From positions 2,604,001 through 2,668,000 of the forward strand of contig NW_024466399.1 of assembly GCF_017591425.1 (NCBI RefSeq): 64,000 bases of DNA, written 5' to 3'. The first letter of the stretch is position 1; every line of letters begins with the position of its first letter. Source of the DNA: Ochotona curzoniae. Its lineage: Eukaryota > Chordata > Mammalia > Lagomorpha > Ochotonidae. Shown here one piece after another: positions 1 to 11,515 of this stretch. The notes under the pieces are model-generated. The model searched no databases. It was not told where the DNA came from and worked only from the letters and a program-made list of their open reading frames with translations. The translations under genes were made by a program, and so were the position numbers.

Positions 1-780
1 TGTGAAATGTAATCATTGTATCACTAAAGTATTCTATGTTTAGCATTAATAGATTCTATCACTTCTCTATCTTTTGATCCCAACAGAGAAGTGAGATTTC
101 CACTTTTCCTCCAACCTCAGAAAGCACAGTGTTTTTTCCCCTAGAATGTGTATCTGCATTCTAGAGTGAATTAGAATGTATGATTTCCAAAACAAATGAC
201 GGTCTTCCAATACGTTATTTCTAGTTATTTCTAGCATGCCTTGTGCGTTTTGCTTTATGACTGACAGAAATTTTTACTTTCCTATTTGCTATGAGTCTTA
301 CTAGATATTATCATAGCTGTTGATTTAAGCAATATTTTATTTTCATCTTAATGTCAGATTTACAATTTCTGGCATATTCCATTTTTCTTCAGTGGCTCTG
401 CGTTGTCATTTTTGCATAATTTTCTTTCAATCTGAAGACGGCTTTTAGAATTTTAAGCACACAATTGTTGGCAATAGATGTTTATAATTTATTTTTTCTT
501 ATGTATTTTTTCTTTTTATGGAAGAAGTATTTTTATTTGCTGTACAATCCTTAGTTGGTGAGTTTTTCCTTTATTATTCCAATCCATTGCCTTCTGACTT
601 CCATAGTTTCACCTGAGAAATTAAGGAATTTCTGTTAAACTTATAACAACTGTATATGCTTTATTCATTTAGTATTTAAATTATCTCTCATCCTTTTCTT
701 TTTATAAAATGTATCAGTCCGTGGCCTTATTTTTCTGTATGTTTTCATATCTCATAAATGTTATCATACTTCTGACATTG
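1..780 (-). mobile_element. Old L1M-type LINE fragment
   Basis: This is T-rich sequence on the + strand. The stretch around 570-640 (TTGCCTTCTGACTTCCATAG, then CCTGAGAAATTAAGG) resembles the antisense of the internal/5' portion of ancient mammalian L1M elements, where a 'cttctggcctccattgtttctgatgagaaatc' motif recurs. There is no open frame of note and decay is heavy. Orientation is inferred because L1 sense strands are A-rich. Boundaries are approximate, and the element may extend left of the window. Confidence 0.4.
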
Positions 781-2300
781 TATGTAACTGTAACATATTA
801 ATGTCCTGATATTTCCAGGCCAAATAAATACGCTGTTCATCTCTTAAATACACAGAATAGAGGTCCAAGACTGAAGGTCATTCAAAAGCCAAGCTGTTAC
901 TGTTGCTACATTGCAGTTAGAGTCAGAATCAGTCCGTTATTTAGTTTCCTTTGCTGTTTGGTGTGACTCTGTCAGGATTATGACAGAATGCCGGATCTGA
1001 ATTGTCCCATCCCCTCGAAGATTCAAGCTTAGCACTTCAGTATTATATAATAAATATTTGAAAATATTTTGTAAGGTGAAATCTTTTGTGATTACTGCAA
1101 GCTGTTTAGTGAAGTGCAGCATTGTCTTCAAAGCCAGGTGAGACCATGATATTTTATTCTGCATTTCTAATCTGCCCACTCAGAATTTTGTCTCACTCAG
1201 CAAATACCATATGGCAAACACAGAGTATGCAAATATATATATTCATCAGTTTGATAAACCTTCATTCAAACTATACGATTTTAAAATGGTCCAGTTCTCT
1301 TTTCCCCAACAGAGTTCTTCCTTTATTATGTCCCAATTGATCTTGAAATGGATTTTTATTTTCCGGAATCATTGTTTGTTTGCTTTTTATTTTTCCAGAT
1401 TCTGGTGTCTTGAAAAATAAAAATTGTGTAACTTGCCTATTTTTCTCTAGTTGCTTTCTATGCGCTCTGTTTAGCTCAGAAATGAAAATCCTTTTTCTGT
1501 CTGATTCTCTTAAATTGCAAGTTGAACTTCTCATGTTGAGATTATTAAATGGTCTCCTGCCTATCTTGCTTATTGATACTCTTTTTACTAATTATCACAT
1601 GGTTATATTTATTATTAATTATATTTATTATTATCTTTTGAGTCCATATCCACTTCATTAATGCATGAATAATTTTTTAATGAAATTCACATGGAAATAT
1701 TTATCGAAAGTGTGCTGGATGTGTACAAGTTGAACTAAGATATGAGTCTTAAAATTGAGGTTGCAGGTCACTTTCCAGTATATATTCCAAGATATTCTGT
1801 AATATAATTAAATATGTAGGAGCTGGTCAAAATACAATTCTACAGAAACAGACCCAAATATAATGCATTACTCATTTCCTGTTGAAGATATCTAAGGTCA
1901 GCTATTATCTGCTCTTACTGCTAAGTTACTTCATCATTTTGATATAATTTTAGTTGTATTCATTTTCTAGTTTACTTATAAGTAGGATTTTGGTCTGATG
2001 CATACTTTTGATTATCCAAATGATTAAGTAGCTTATTGATATTCTTTATTGTTATGTATGTTAACATCTGTAAGGACTTGAAATTCACCATTAGTTACTG
2101 TGAGGCTTGTCTTGCTTGACGTATCTTATTCCCTTGGTGTGTGGTTAAGCATACAACTTTCAGATCAATTCCCAATGTATTTTATGCATCTTAATTTGTA
2201 TTTATGTTCTTATGACTACCTTTTCTTCCTACTCAAAATTGAATGGCTGGTTTATTGAATCACTAATAACCTACTTATGTGGATTTAGTCCTGTTTGTTT
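781..2300. other. AT-rich stretch without recognised gene
   Basis: The sequence is AT-rich with frames up to about 93 codons on both strands. None has recognisable protein similarity, and there is no splice or promoter context. T-rich parts near 1260-1560 may be further eroded L1M sequence, but I cannot match them convincingly. Confidence 0.4.
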
Positions 2301-2304
2301 TAGT

Positions 2305-2660
2305 TCATTTTCTGTTGCTAACAGGAAGAAAATACAAGTAATTTACAAGTAAAAGAAGCCTGTTTTCGCTCATGGTTGTGGTCCCATGTCATGGAGTTAT
2401 ACTGGTCATGTTCCAGTGGCAGAGTCCTAAGGCAGTGCAGGGTTTTACGCGGTAAGAGGCAGGGAACGAACACACATATGTTTTCTTTCTCCTTATAAAC
2501 CTACTGAGATTTAATTTTTGAGTGACTCAATCTAGTGACCTTCTCTAACCCTTGTCACATCCCAAAGGCCCCAATTCCAAACACTGCTTGGCACTTCACA
2601 GCAGGGTTAAAGCACATTATGAATTTCAAAAGGAACAAACTATAGAATTTTCAAACTATA
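2305..2660 (-). mobile_element. MaLR-type (MLT1/MST) LTR fragment
   Basis: Sequence from 'AATTTACAAGTAAAAGAAGC' through 'GCTCATGGTTGTGG' to 'ACATCCCAAAGGCCCCAATTCC' follows the order of landmarks seen in antisense MaLR LTRs: a 'taatttataaagaaaagaggtttatttggctcacagttctg' block, then a 'cctcccattaggccccacctcc' block. It is divergent and probably incomplete. These are old LTRs of the ERVL-MaLR class. No coding remnant is seen. Confidence 0.5.
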
Positions 2661-3350
2661 GACTCCTGTTTAGTTGGGGAAGCCTGGAACAGGCTTACAA
2701 CACTGTTTCCCAAACTTGTAAAAAGCCAGTTACATATCTGTGTTATATAGCTCTTTCACCTCCTGAAGTCAGATTTTACCGACCTTCGCTTCAATGCCAT
2801 TTTCACTATAAGGGTCCTATGGGTACATGATGGTGTGCCATCCATGCCAACTCAGTTCGCTTTCAGTTACCACTTAAGTGGGTAACTAAACCACTAAATC
2901 TTCTGGAATTAAAATTTTAACCTTTTTTTGGCTCTAATTTTGACTGAGATGAACTCCACTCATGATTCAGTACAAGCGTTATTGTAGGGTGAGATGCATT
3001 GCCTTATGGCCAAACGGGCACAGTGTGTGGAGCTCATTGCTTTGGCGCATTTTTTCCCAGCTATTCTGCTTCTTACCCATCACCTTGGCTGAGGTCCTTT
3101 CGGGTGTTGCAGCATTTTAGCTTGATTGCTGTTTTGAAGGTGACCTAGAACTCTGACTTGCAAGAAATATTGGGTTCTTCAATCACACTATCGATTTAAT
3201 TAGCAAGCATTAACCATGTGTGTGCTGCTCGGGTTTGTGTATAGACAGATCAAGTCCCTGTATGTTTATGACTGATTCAGCTATTAAGCATCTATCCATA
3301 GCATCATATCTATAATACACATTTAAGTTCTATAAATCAAAGTAACACAG
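2661..3350. other. No recognised feature
   Basis: Mixed-composition sequence between an LTR fragment and a SINE target site. I see no long frame, no RNA gene signature and no repeat I can name. Confidence 0.4.
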
Positions 3351-3364
3351 GATAATCAGATTTT

Positions 3365-3691
3365 TTTAAAAGATTTATTTTTATTTTTTTTTTATTGGAA
3401 AGGCGGATGTACAGAGAGGAGAGACAGAGAGGAAGATCTTCCGTCCGATGATTCACTCCCCAAGTGAGCACAACGGGTCGATACTATGCCATCCGAAGCC
3501 AGGAGCCTCTTCTGGGTCTCCCTCGCGGGTGCAGGTTCCCAAAGCTTTGGGCCGTCCTCAACTGCTTTCCCAGGCCACAGGCAGGGAGCTGGAAGGGAAG
3601 CGGGGCTGCCGGGATTAGAACCGGCTCCCATATGGGATCCCAGGCGTGCAAGGCGAGGACCTTTAACCACTTGCGCCACTGCACCGGGCCC
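3365..3691 (-). mobile_element. Young CSINE, minus, with perfect TSD
   Basis: This is a full-length lagomorph C repeat in minus orientation. It opens with the antisense tail (AAAGATTTATTTTTATT) and ends with antisense 5' end CACCGGGCCC. The tRNA-derived head (box A/B region), the CCCATATGGGATCC core and the GGAAGATCTTCCGTCCGATG region are intact. A perfect 14-bp target-site duplication (GATAATCAGATTTT) flanks it at 3351-3364 and 3692-3705, which fixes its boundaries and shows L1-style insertion. It belongs to the 'GTATATCCACC' subfamily and is among the least diverged copies here. Confidence 0.92.
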
Positions 3692-3911
3692 GATAATCAG
3701 ATTTTAAGATTGTTTTTGGCTGTCAAGTTATAGGGCATCCAACAGATGGACCAGGAAACAGGTGCTCAAAGGAGCGTGCATATCAACCACAGTGAACAAC
3801 TGCCATTGTGTGAGCGTGTCTTTCTGTATATTTGTTATTTTGGCCTCTTTTACCAGCACAACTAAGTCTGTTTCGGAACACTTCATGACAGAAAGCAAAA
3901 GTATAAAATGT

Positions 3912-4003
3912 GAGGCTATTTCAAAAAGCACATTTGTGGATAGATGAAAATAAAATACAAATTTATTTTTGGTGCCAAAGAATGTAAAAATAATGCATGC
4001 AAA
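3912..4003 (-). repeat. Short inverted-repeat element, half copy 1
   Basis: The copy starts 'GGCTATTTCAAAAAGCACAT' and runs through 'AAATTTATTTTTGGTGCCAAAG' to 'AATGCATGC'. It is the approximate reverse complement of the copy that follows immediately at 4004-4110 and of the copy at 11808-11930. The shared features are a CTTCAAAAAG-like end and a central (T)GCACCAAAATAAA-like motif. It looks like a small non-autonomous DNA-transposon-type repeat. I cannot name the family with certainty. Confidence 0.45.
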
Positions 4004-4110
4004 GGCGTCTTCAAGAAGTTAATAGAAATGCATATTATAAAATCCTATCATTGAGTTTCAAAAATGTTTTGAACCAAAATAAGCTGATGTTTTAATTCCC
4101 CTTTTGATAT
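4004..4110 (+). repeat. Short inverted-repeat element, half copy 2
   Basis: The copy starts 'GCGTCTTCAAGAAGTTAAT', continues 'GCATATTATAAAATCC', then 'TTTCAAAAATGTTTTGAACC' and 'AAAATAAGCTGATG', and ends near 'AATTCCCCTTTTGATATGC'. The order of blocks matches the copy at 11808-11930. It sits head-to-head with the preceding reversed copy, with essentially no spacer. Confidence 0.45.
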
Positions 4111-5170
4111 GCTTATGTAAGTTCCCACAGTTGACATCTTCTCATTTCAGCCACCAGGAAAGGTTGCCCTGTTGTCATTTTCTGATCTCCTGATGATGTC
4201 TTCTGATATTGACTAACGTTGGATTTAAGACTTAAACCACGATAATTGAACCATTTTCCCATCTATGATCAGAGTACCCGGTTATTTATCTCGTCTTCCT
4301 ATCAAGCTATTGTACAATCAGCTTTGATTTGTCTTCCATCTTTGTAACACTAATATCAGCTAATGTTCATTGAGTTTCTCCTCTATGTCTAGCTGTCCTA
4401 ACTACTTGCTAGGTTTATCCCACTTAACGTTGATATATGCTCTCTGTGGGACGTATGTCTGTTCATTTGACCTTGACTCTCTCTAGACTGAGTTTAACTG
4501 ATGAAGGCTACAGGTGTTTTAAGTTTAATATAATGACATGCAGGATTTTTTTCCATTGGATTTTTTGAGAAAAGTGACAAGAAGCCACCTTTTTATATAC
4601 AATTGGTAGTTTCATCCCACATGCCGACACTGGATCTGGGTGAGATTCCTTCCTGCTTTGCTTCCCTATCTGTCCTTTCCCAGAAAGCACAATGGCAGTA
4701 GCGCCTCCTTGTAATACTCATTGCACGGGACTGAGTACATTGCAGAACGTAATCCCTGCCCACTAGCAGGTGTTTGAACACTGCAGGACTCTTTGTGCAT
4801 GAATTGCTGTCAGAAAGCCCCTCGGTGTCACACTGAGCAAGGCTCAAATTAGTAACTACGCAGGCCACTGCATGTTTGCAGCTCACTGATTTATGATTTA
4901 GGATGGCAAAACATTTCTGCTACTCCCTTGCCTCCCTAGGGAAAGACCACGCATTCAAAACGAAGAGAAAGATCAATAATATCATTCAGTGTTCAGGGTC
5001 GAATTGAAAGGATGCTGGCACAAACTGCAAAGTATTCCAGATTTTTCCACTGCTCCTGTGGCTACTGTAAGTGAATATGCACAGGCGGATAGTGTCTTTT
5101 CTCAAATATCCCATCACCTCCTGCTGAGACCAGTAGTAAAGGAAGATATATTTTTTAAATGTTTCTATAA
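4111..5170. other. No recognised feature
   Basis: About 1 kb of unique-looking sequence. Frames of 97-105 codons occur on both strands (4593-4886 minus, 4989-5306 plus). They lack recognisable domains, and the second runs into a SINE, so neither is called as coding. Confidence 0.4.
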
Positions 5171-5171
5171 G

Positions 5172-5534
5172 TGCTGGCATTGGGTGCAGCAATTAAGACA
5201 TCCCTTGGAATGCTGGTATGCCAAGCATTGGGTGCCTAAGCTTGAATCCCTGCTTCACTCCCAATCCCAGATGCCTGTTAATGTGAACCTGGGAAGGCAG
5301 CAGTGATGAATTAAATAGTTGTATCCCTCCCAGGCCCGTGCCCCAGTGTGAGAGATATGGGTCAAGTTCCCGGATTCTGGTTTCCAGCTTTGGCATTATT
5401 CAGCCCCACACAACACAAGCATTTGCGGCATGACCCAGAGACTGAGAAACATCTCTATGTTTGTCTCTGTCTCCGCCTCTCTCTCTCTCTGCTTGTGCGT
5501 GTGGGTCTCCCTCTCAAATAAAAATAAATAAAAC
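5172..5534 (+). mobile_element. Old CSINE, plus
   Basis: A diverged C repeat in plus orientation. The tRNA-like head is followed by a body with 'GCTTCACTCCCAATCCCAGATG', a CT-rich block near 5465-5490 and an A-rich tail 'CAAATAAAAATAAATAAAAC'. The CCCATATGGG core is eroded and substitutions are many, so this is an older subfamily than the 3.4 kb copy. Confidence 0.7.
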
Positions 5535-5600
5535 ATTTATTGTGACATGAGTTGTAAGGAAACAATGATACAAAAAAAAACGATAGTTCAAGAAATTTGT

Positions 5601-5935
5601 CCTGCACCCAACACGGTAACCTAGTGGCTAACGTTCTCGCCTTCCATGTGCCAGGATCCCATATGGGCACCAGTTCATGTACCAGTGGCCCCACTTCTCA
5701 TCCAGCTCCCTGCTTGTGGCCTGGGAAAGCAGTCGAGGACGGCCCAAAGCCTTGGGATCCTGCACTCACATAGGAGATCAAGAGGAAGCTCCTGGTTCTT
5801 GGCTTGGGATTTGCTCAGCTCCAGCCATTGTGGTCATTTGGGAAATGAACCAGTAGATAGAAGATGTTTCTCTCTATCTCTCCTTCTCTCTATAAATCTG
5901 ACTTTCCCATAAAAACAAATATATCTTTTAAAAAA
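5601..5935 (+). mobile_element. CSINE, plus, with 11-bp TSD
   Basis: The element runs from 'CCTGCACCCAACACGGTAACC' through the 'GGATCCCATATGGGC' core, 'GGGAAAGCAGTCGAGGACGG' and the CT-rich 3' region to an A-rich tail ending 'TATCTTTTAAAAAA'. A perfect AAGAAATTTGT duplication at 5590-5600 and 5936-5946 defines the insertion. Confidence 0.88.
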
Positions 5936-5946
5936 AAGAAATTTGT

Positions 5947-6927
5947 TCTAAAAATTGAGCTAAAAGATTATGCTGGTGTTGGGAGATTATGGAAGGAAAT
6001 AAGCAAGGAGGAAAGTTTAGTCATGTTTGAGACACAGACTCACATGATTACAGTGATTAGTGGAAGTTAGTATTTTGGTTGCACAGCACATGTTGTCACC
6101 AGCCTCCTGCAGGTGCCCCCATGAGACAGAATCGGAGACAGGTACTCCGGGAGGTGCTGTCACTATCTTTTGGTTCCCATTTGATGTTTTTTAGCACAGG
6201 GTGGAGTCTCTAGTGTGTGCTGTGCTCTTTGGTTTTGCTGTTTAAAATAAATTGCTTCTCCATGTACGAGCCAAATTATGTTCCTCATGCCTTGTGCTTT
6301 CTCTGTACACAGAGCTCCAGCTGGGTAACACAAAGCACATTGCAAAGTCTTAGATCAGAAACCAAGACCAATAAAACAAAACAAACCAGGAGATGATCCA
6401 AATACTCAAGGAAAGTAAAAAACGCTACCGAATGATATATGAAACGTGCAATTGTTTTCCCCAGTGCAAGATGTTATATTTTTTTTTAAGAGACTGGTGA
6501 TTTTGCAAGAAAAAAAGCATTGGAACATCTGCTTGCTGGAAAAAAAGCAAAAACAAGTTGTCTCTCCATCCCCTGCTTTTAAGAAACCAACCCAGAGAAA
6601 TGATACCTACAGTGCTGAGCTCTATGACCTAACTCCACGAGCTCCAGGCAGAAAGGAATCGAGCCTTTTAGTTCTAACTGCACAGATAACAGTCATTCCC
6701 TCTCTCCCAGTTACTATCGTCCTCATGATTCCCTCAGTTTGTGATAACATCTCTGTTTGCAAGGAAAAAGTATTATCTACATGTGCAAACAAACTCTCTG
6801 CACTTGAAGTGGATCTTCAAGTTTTAAAACTTAAATTTTTATTTTGAAATTTTAAAACAAATGATACAGTTGTCGAATTTAAACTTAAACAAATAATATT
6901 TTAAATAAAAGAAATAAGTTTCAGATA
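5947..6927. other. No recognised feature
   Basis: Roughly 1 kb with no repeat I can name. The longest frame is 133 codons at 6446-6847 plus (starting MQLFSPVQDV). It is lysine- and serine-rich without any recognised domain, and its terminal part is AT-rich. I regard it as chance. Confidence 0.4.
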
Positions 6928-7200
6928 TTGTTGCTGGAATGGACTTTTGCTCTAGGGGTTAAAACTCCAGGTCCCACATTGGAGCGTCCAGGTTCAGGTC
7001 TCCCTAGACCCTGGGAGGCATAAGTGATGGTTCTAGTACCTTGGCCTCTGTCACTCACTGAACTGTGTTCCAGAAGTCTTAGTTTGGGAGTCTTGTCTAG
7101 CCCTGGTGTTGCAGGCATTTGGGGACCAAGTCAGCCAATGCAAGTTCTGATGTTCCAATCTCTCTCTCTCTCTCTCTCTCTCTCCCTTTTCTGTCATTCA
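6928..7200 (+). mobile_element. Old degenerate CSINE with (CT)n
   Basis: The head-like start 'TGCTCTAGGGGTTAAAAC', 'TTCCAGAAGTCTTAG' and 'GCAGGCATTTGGGGACC' follow C-repeat order. They are followed by an expanded CT microsatellite at about 7160-7185, in the position normally holding the short CT-rich part of the SINE 3' half. Strongly diverged. Confidence 0.5.
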
Positions 7201-7204
7201 GTAA

Positions 7205-7785
7205 GATTATGAAGAAATAAATGGGACTTTGCTGCAACTTTGTCTTTACAACCTAACACCATATTCACTAGTTTGTAAACAATGACTCCAGGTAAGATTT
7301 TGGACTTTATAATGGTACAAGAATGCAAATCAATATATAAATTGTGGAAAACTACATGAAAATTCCTTAAAAAATAACTGAAAATAGGCCTACCATGTGC
7401 GTTAGCAGCCCCAATTCTAGCTATGTCGCAGGGAGATGCGCTCAGGCTGCTGAAGAAACAGCCAACAGGCAGGTGCCCCTCAATCAGTGAGAGGATGAAC
7501 AAACGTGGTGTGGTTATGCCATGGGGTATTACTGCACCACGATCATGATAACGTCTTACTAACTGCAAGAGCCTATGTGGAAATGGAGGATGTCCGCTCT
7601 TGGAGAGATTTGCCAAAGCAGACATCTCACTCAGACGTGAAGTCTAGAAGCAGAGATAGCTCGCAGAAGCCGAGAACGTTGCAGTGATCAGCAGAGGCTG
7701 AAAAGGGCAGTGAGAGAGAGAGGGATGGAACAAGCATGAAAGACAACCACAGGGTATCGGCCAGCCCAGAGTTAGACATTCTGTG
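7205..7785 (+). mobile_element. L1M 3' end fragment, plus
   Basis: This matches the well-known order of an old L1 3' region: 'GGCAGGTGCCCCTCAATCAGTGAG', 'GGTATTACT', 'TCTCACTCAGACGTGAAGTCTAG' and then 'GCAGTGATCAGCAGAGGCTG', ending in a GA-rich 'GAGAGAGAGGGATGG' stretch. These correspond to the 'atgcccatcaatggatgaa', 'atggaatattactcagcc', 'tgatctcactcatatgtggaatct' and 'ggttaccagaggctgggga' blocks. Non-coding relic. Confidence 0.65.
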
Positions 7786-7789
7786 GTTC

Positions 7790-8350
7790 TGCTGCCCAAT
7801 AGGGTGAAGGTGGACTATGTTCATTGACTTTTCGTTTCTCCATAAAAACCAGAAAATTTTATTCTTGAAACTGCAGTATCTATCCTGTTTTGACATTACA
7901 CAGTGGGTATACATTTAGTCAAACAGCACCTCTTGTCCCATAAATGTGTCCAATTTATACAAATCTGTTCCATCTATAATCAAAAATTAATTAAACTAGA
8001 CAGGGAAGAAAATAACAATGCTATTTTTATTTAGAAACATGCACGATTTAGTAAATGAGATCTTTATTTTTTTTCACTCATTCTTGCATTTGTTGAAAAT
8101 GATTCATGATGTGTTTAATTTCCACATCATTACAATTATGATCAAATTGCCATAGTCACAGAATTTTAAATTTTTCAATAGCACAGTTTAGGAAAAGATA
8201 CCAAATCTCTCATCCAAAGTACTATTACACCTGACTAGGAAGAGCTCTGTGGGCTTCTTTTGTTCCAACTTTGTGACACTTACTGTGTTTGGATGTACTG
8301 CACTTCTGGAAAACGAATGTTAAAATGCTCAGAAATGCATAGAGGAAACT
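7790..8350. other. No gene; possible L1 3' remnant
   Basis: AT-rich sequence between two L1 3' ends. The part near 8090-8170 ('AATTTCCACATCATTACAAT') could be a further L1 terminal piece, but the match is weak. Confidence 0.3.
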
Positions 8351-8354
8351 TAAT

Positions 8355-8885
8355 ATAAAGTGAAATACACACTTAGCAGCGGATCCAGTAATTCCATACC
8401 TAGGTATTAATCCATGAGAAACATCGTACATACACAAAACACTTCAATGGGTGGGTTTACGGATGCTCTGTGAATAACAGTTCCAAACTAGAAACAAGCC
8501 AAATGACGGTCAAATAGACCACAGGGAAATACGTTGGAATCCCAATGGGATACTTGTCAGTGACTAAAAGGAATAAACTAGAGATGCAGTCTGCACTGCA
8601 CACATCAAAACTATCCCATTGGCCAAGCAGAATCGAACACCCTCTACAAGGCCGCTTAGAGGACATTCACAAATGCTTTTAAAGTGATGGGAAGCCAACA
8701 ACAATCCATGGCCAGGGAGAGGGTATGGGCGTCAACTGACTGCTGGAAACACAGGGCATCTTTCAGAAGGGCTGAATGTTCTAGATCTTGATGGAGGTGA
8801 TTGTGTGAACATTTTTCAAAACTCACCAAACCCCACATTTAAAGTGATATGTAATACTGTAGGTAAGTCATACCAATTTGAAAGA
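8355..8885 (+). mobile_element. L1M (L1MC/ME-type) 3' end, plus
   Basis: Ordered landmarks of an old L1 terminal region are readable: 'GGATCCAGTAATTCCATACC' with 'TAGGTATTAATCCATGAGAAAC', 'CAAACTAGAAACAAGCC', 'AATGACGGTCAAATAG', 'CTAAAAGGAATAAACTAGAG', 'GATCTTGATGGAGGTGATTG', and the near-terminal 'CTCACCAAACCCCACATTTAAAG'. All sit in the expected order. This copy is separate from the one just upstream, since the same L1 segment occurs twice. Confidence 0.72.
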
Positions 8886-8891
8886 TGATAT

Positions 8892-9222
8892 GGGGCCCAG
8901 AGCCGTAGCCTAGTGGCTAACGTTTTAGCCTTGCAAGCACCAAGATCCCATATGGGCACCAATTCTAGTCCTGGCAGCCTCGCTTTCCATCCAGCTCCCT
9001 GCTTGTGGCCTGGGGAAGCAGTTGAGGATGGCGCAAAGCCTTGGGACCCTGCACCCACGTGGAAGACCTGGAAGAGGCTCTGGGCTCCTGGCTTTGTATT
9101 GGCGCAGCTCTGGCTGTTGCGGTCACTTGGGCAGTGTATCATTGGAAGGAAGATCTTCCTCTGTCTCTCTTCCTGTCTGTGTATCTCACTTTCCAGTAAA
9201 AATAAATATTTTTTAAAAATAA
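8892..9222 (+). mobile_element. CSINE, plus
   Basis: A full-length C repeat from 'GGGGCCCAGAGCCGTAGCC' through the 'GATCCCATATGGGCACC' core and 'TGGAAGGAAGATCTTCCTC' to the 'AAAAATAAATATTTTTTAA' tail. The flanks AAAGATGATA and AAAGATAATA look like a TSD with one mismatch. It inserted directly behind an L1 3' end. Confidence 0.88.
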
Positions 9223-10379
9223 AGATAATACACAAAAAGTATCAGGGAACTCTCCTATTAGCTAAAACTTAAGTATAAGAGCCTTTATTAATATTTTATC
9301 TTCTTTAAAACTGTTAGATAATTATAATACTACTTGAATCTACTCAGTTCTGCATGATGTATTTTGATCATGATGTATTTTGTTCAGGATACAAAGCATT
9401 AGCTGTGAACATTTGAGGGGGGATATTCACAGAGGCAATCCATGCATGGGTTCGTGTGTATATATGGGTAAAATTTGACAGTAAGCTAAGTCTCATGTTT
9501 GTAAATAGGTTAACATTGTTTTTCAGTAAGTGGGCAGAAACTACTCAGTGCTTTTAAAGTACTCAGAAAGTACTCGGGGCTTTAAAATCCAGAAAATGAT
9601 CCAATCGCACTAGCTTACTGTGACAAAAATTGTATTATGCTCCATCTCCGTACGGCGAGAATGAAATTATCTTCCAAAATGATCACCCCAGAGCCAAAAA
9701 AAAAAAAAACAAAAGAAGAAAGGGTCCAATACTTCTTTGTCACTAGGTCGCTCCTGCGCTTACCTTTTGCTCTGGCTGAATGAGAGCGGCTGACGGATTT
9801 TAATTTCATTGTAGTTGAGTGAGTGTACAGCAAACGATGCATCTCTTATGAAAAACCGCAGTCCCGTTTGATAAGGCTGTCATTGGCTTTCATTGTGACT
9901 CTGATGCTGAAGACCTTGTGATCCTCAGATTAGACATCAGCGAATTTCCTTCAGATGTGCAGACAGCCGTCCCTCAGCAGGTGCAGGATTAGCCGGCCTT
10001 AGCCGACTTTTCAGGAACAACAACACCTGCTTCTGATTCTCTTCAGGGATTTTTTTTTTCTCTGTGAAGGAATGCACTGCGGGAAGCACAGTGTGTTCAC
10101 GGTATGCACACATGAGTGTGCACATACGGCCATCCCCAGTGCGCATGTTCATGCATCGCCGAACAGACTCTAATGGGCAAACCAGAGGCCAATTCCACAA
10201 AAGTTAGGAGGCTTTTGGCAGTGTTAGCACTTTTGGGTTTTACAGACCATTCGATAGCATAGGATCAAGTTGACAACCAGATTCGGAAAGGCTGTCGTTT
10301 CGTTTTTTTGAGCTAAAGACAACAGAGGATGCTACAACAGGTGTCTTAAACCCGTGTCACTACAAAGATTCGTATAGGG
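9223..10379. other. No recognised feature
   Basis: More than 1 kb of unique-looking sequence containing an A13 run near 9698 and a T-run near 10050. Small frames (75-87 codons) have no recognisable product. Confidence 0.4.
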
Positions 10380-10600
10380 AGCTGGTGCCTTGGCCTAGTA
10401 GGCTAAGCCTGTAGTGCTGGCATCTCATGTGCAGGCTTGTTTGTGTTCCAGTTGCTCCAGCTCTGACCCAGCTCCCTGACAATGGCCTGGAAAAGCAGCA
10501 AAAATTGATCCAAGTCCTTGGGCCACCACATACATGGGAGACCCAGAAGAAGCTGCTGGCTCCAGGCTTCAGACCAGCACAGGTGTCTGAATTCCAGATC
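10380..10600 (+). mobile_element. Old CSINE, plus, truncated
   Basis: 'GGTGCCTTGGCCTAGTAGGC' (head), 'CAGCTCCCTGACAATGGCC', 'GGAAAAGCAGCAAAAATTGA' and 'GGGAGACCCAGAAGAAGCTG' follow the C-repeat order. The 3' third is missing or replaced. The frames of about 100 codons here (both strands) are SINE-derived. Confidence 0.7.
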
Positions 10601-10624
10601 AGAGAGTGCCATTTGGAGACTTTT

Positions 10625-10830
10625 TTCTGCTTCTGATCCAGCTCCCAGGGAGGCAGCATGTGACTCAAAAGAGCTTGGGTCCCTCTCTTGCTTGTGCAAT
10701 CAATTACCGCTCTTTAGTTATAGCTTTTCACACACAGTGTTTAAGAACTCCATTAAACTTGCTTTTCCATCCAGTGGTAGTTCCATTCAGACCTTCCCCT
10801 TCCCAGCAAAATAAATACATATACGTATGC
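10625..10830 (+). mobile_element. Possible second degenerate CSINE
   Basis: A 'GCTTCTGATCCAGCTCCCAGG' block and a terminal 'CAGCAAAATAAATACATA' suggest a second, heavily eroded C repeat abutting the previous one. The middle is not alignable by eye. Confidence 0.35.
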
Positions 10831-11219
10831 ATTGATAAGTAAAAAAACACTTTAAGTTCATGAACTAGAGTGAAGACTTTATTTTTCTACCTTCAATGGC
10901 TTCCCTACCACGTGGTCCATTTTCTTCGCTAAGTCGCGCTCATTTTATTTTAGCCATTTCAAAGCTAAATATTTATTCTGTAGAGTTCTACAGAGTATTA
11001 TGGTCGCATTCATCTCCCATTATCAGGAGAGATCAGGCCAAGAGATCAAGCAAAGCTACCGTGTGGGTGAAGCCAGAATGCTTGTTTCGCAGCTGGTAGT
11101 AGAGTGTGAGCAACAGCCCGTGCTAAGGATGAACATCCGTCCATAAAAGAGTAGATATCGGTTGCATTTCAGATTCAAGTCAACCAATCTTGATAAAATA
11201 CTTGCATATAAAATTCTAT
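10831..11219. other. No recognised feature
   Basis: About 390 bp of sequence with no repeat or gene signature that I can name. Confidence 0.4.
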
Positions 11220-11515
11220 TTTTCTAAAAAATCATGCACTTTATCGGAAAGGCAGTTTTACAGAGAGAAAGAGAGGCAAGACAAAGATCTTCCATTCCCT
11301 GGTTGATTCTCCAAGTGGGCGCAATGGACAGAGGTCAATGATTTGAAGCCAGGAGCCAGGAGCATCTTCTGAGTCTCCCACATGGATGTAGGGTCTCATG
11401 ACTTTGGCCATCCTTGACTGCTTTCCCAGGCTATAAGCAGGGAGCTGGATGGGGAGTGGAGCAGTCAGGACAGGAACTTGTGAAGATTTGGCTGCTGAGC
11501 CATTGTGCTTGGCTC
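11220..11515 (-). mobile_element. CSINE, minus
   Basis: Antisense C repeat. It contains 'ATCGGAAAGGCAGTTTTACAGAGAG', 'AAGATCTTCCATTCC', 'GGAGCATCTTCTGAGTCTCCC' and 'GGAGCTGGATGGGGAGTGGAG', and a head-end 'CTGAGCCATTGTGCTTGGC'. Part of the core around CCCATATGGG is deleted. Confidence 0.78.

Noticed and set aside
6446..6847. 133-codon plus-strand frame
   Set aside because: Not in a repeat I know, but no recognisable domain, low-complexity lysine stretches at the start and no promoter or splice context.
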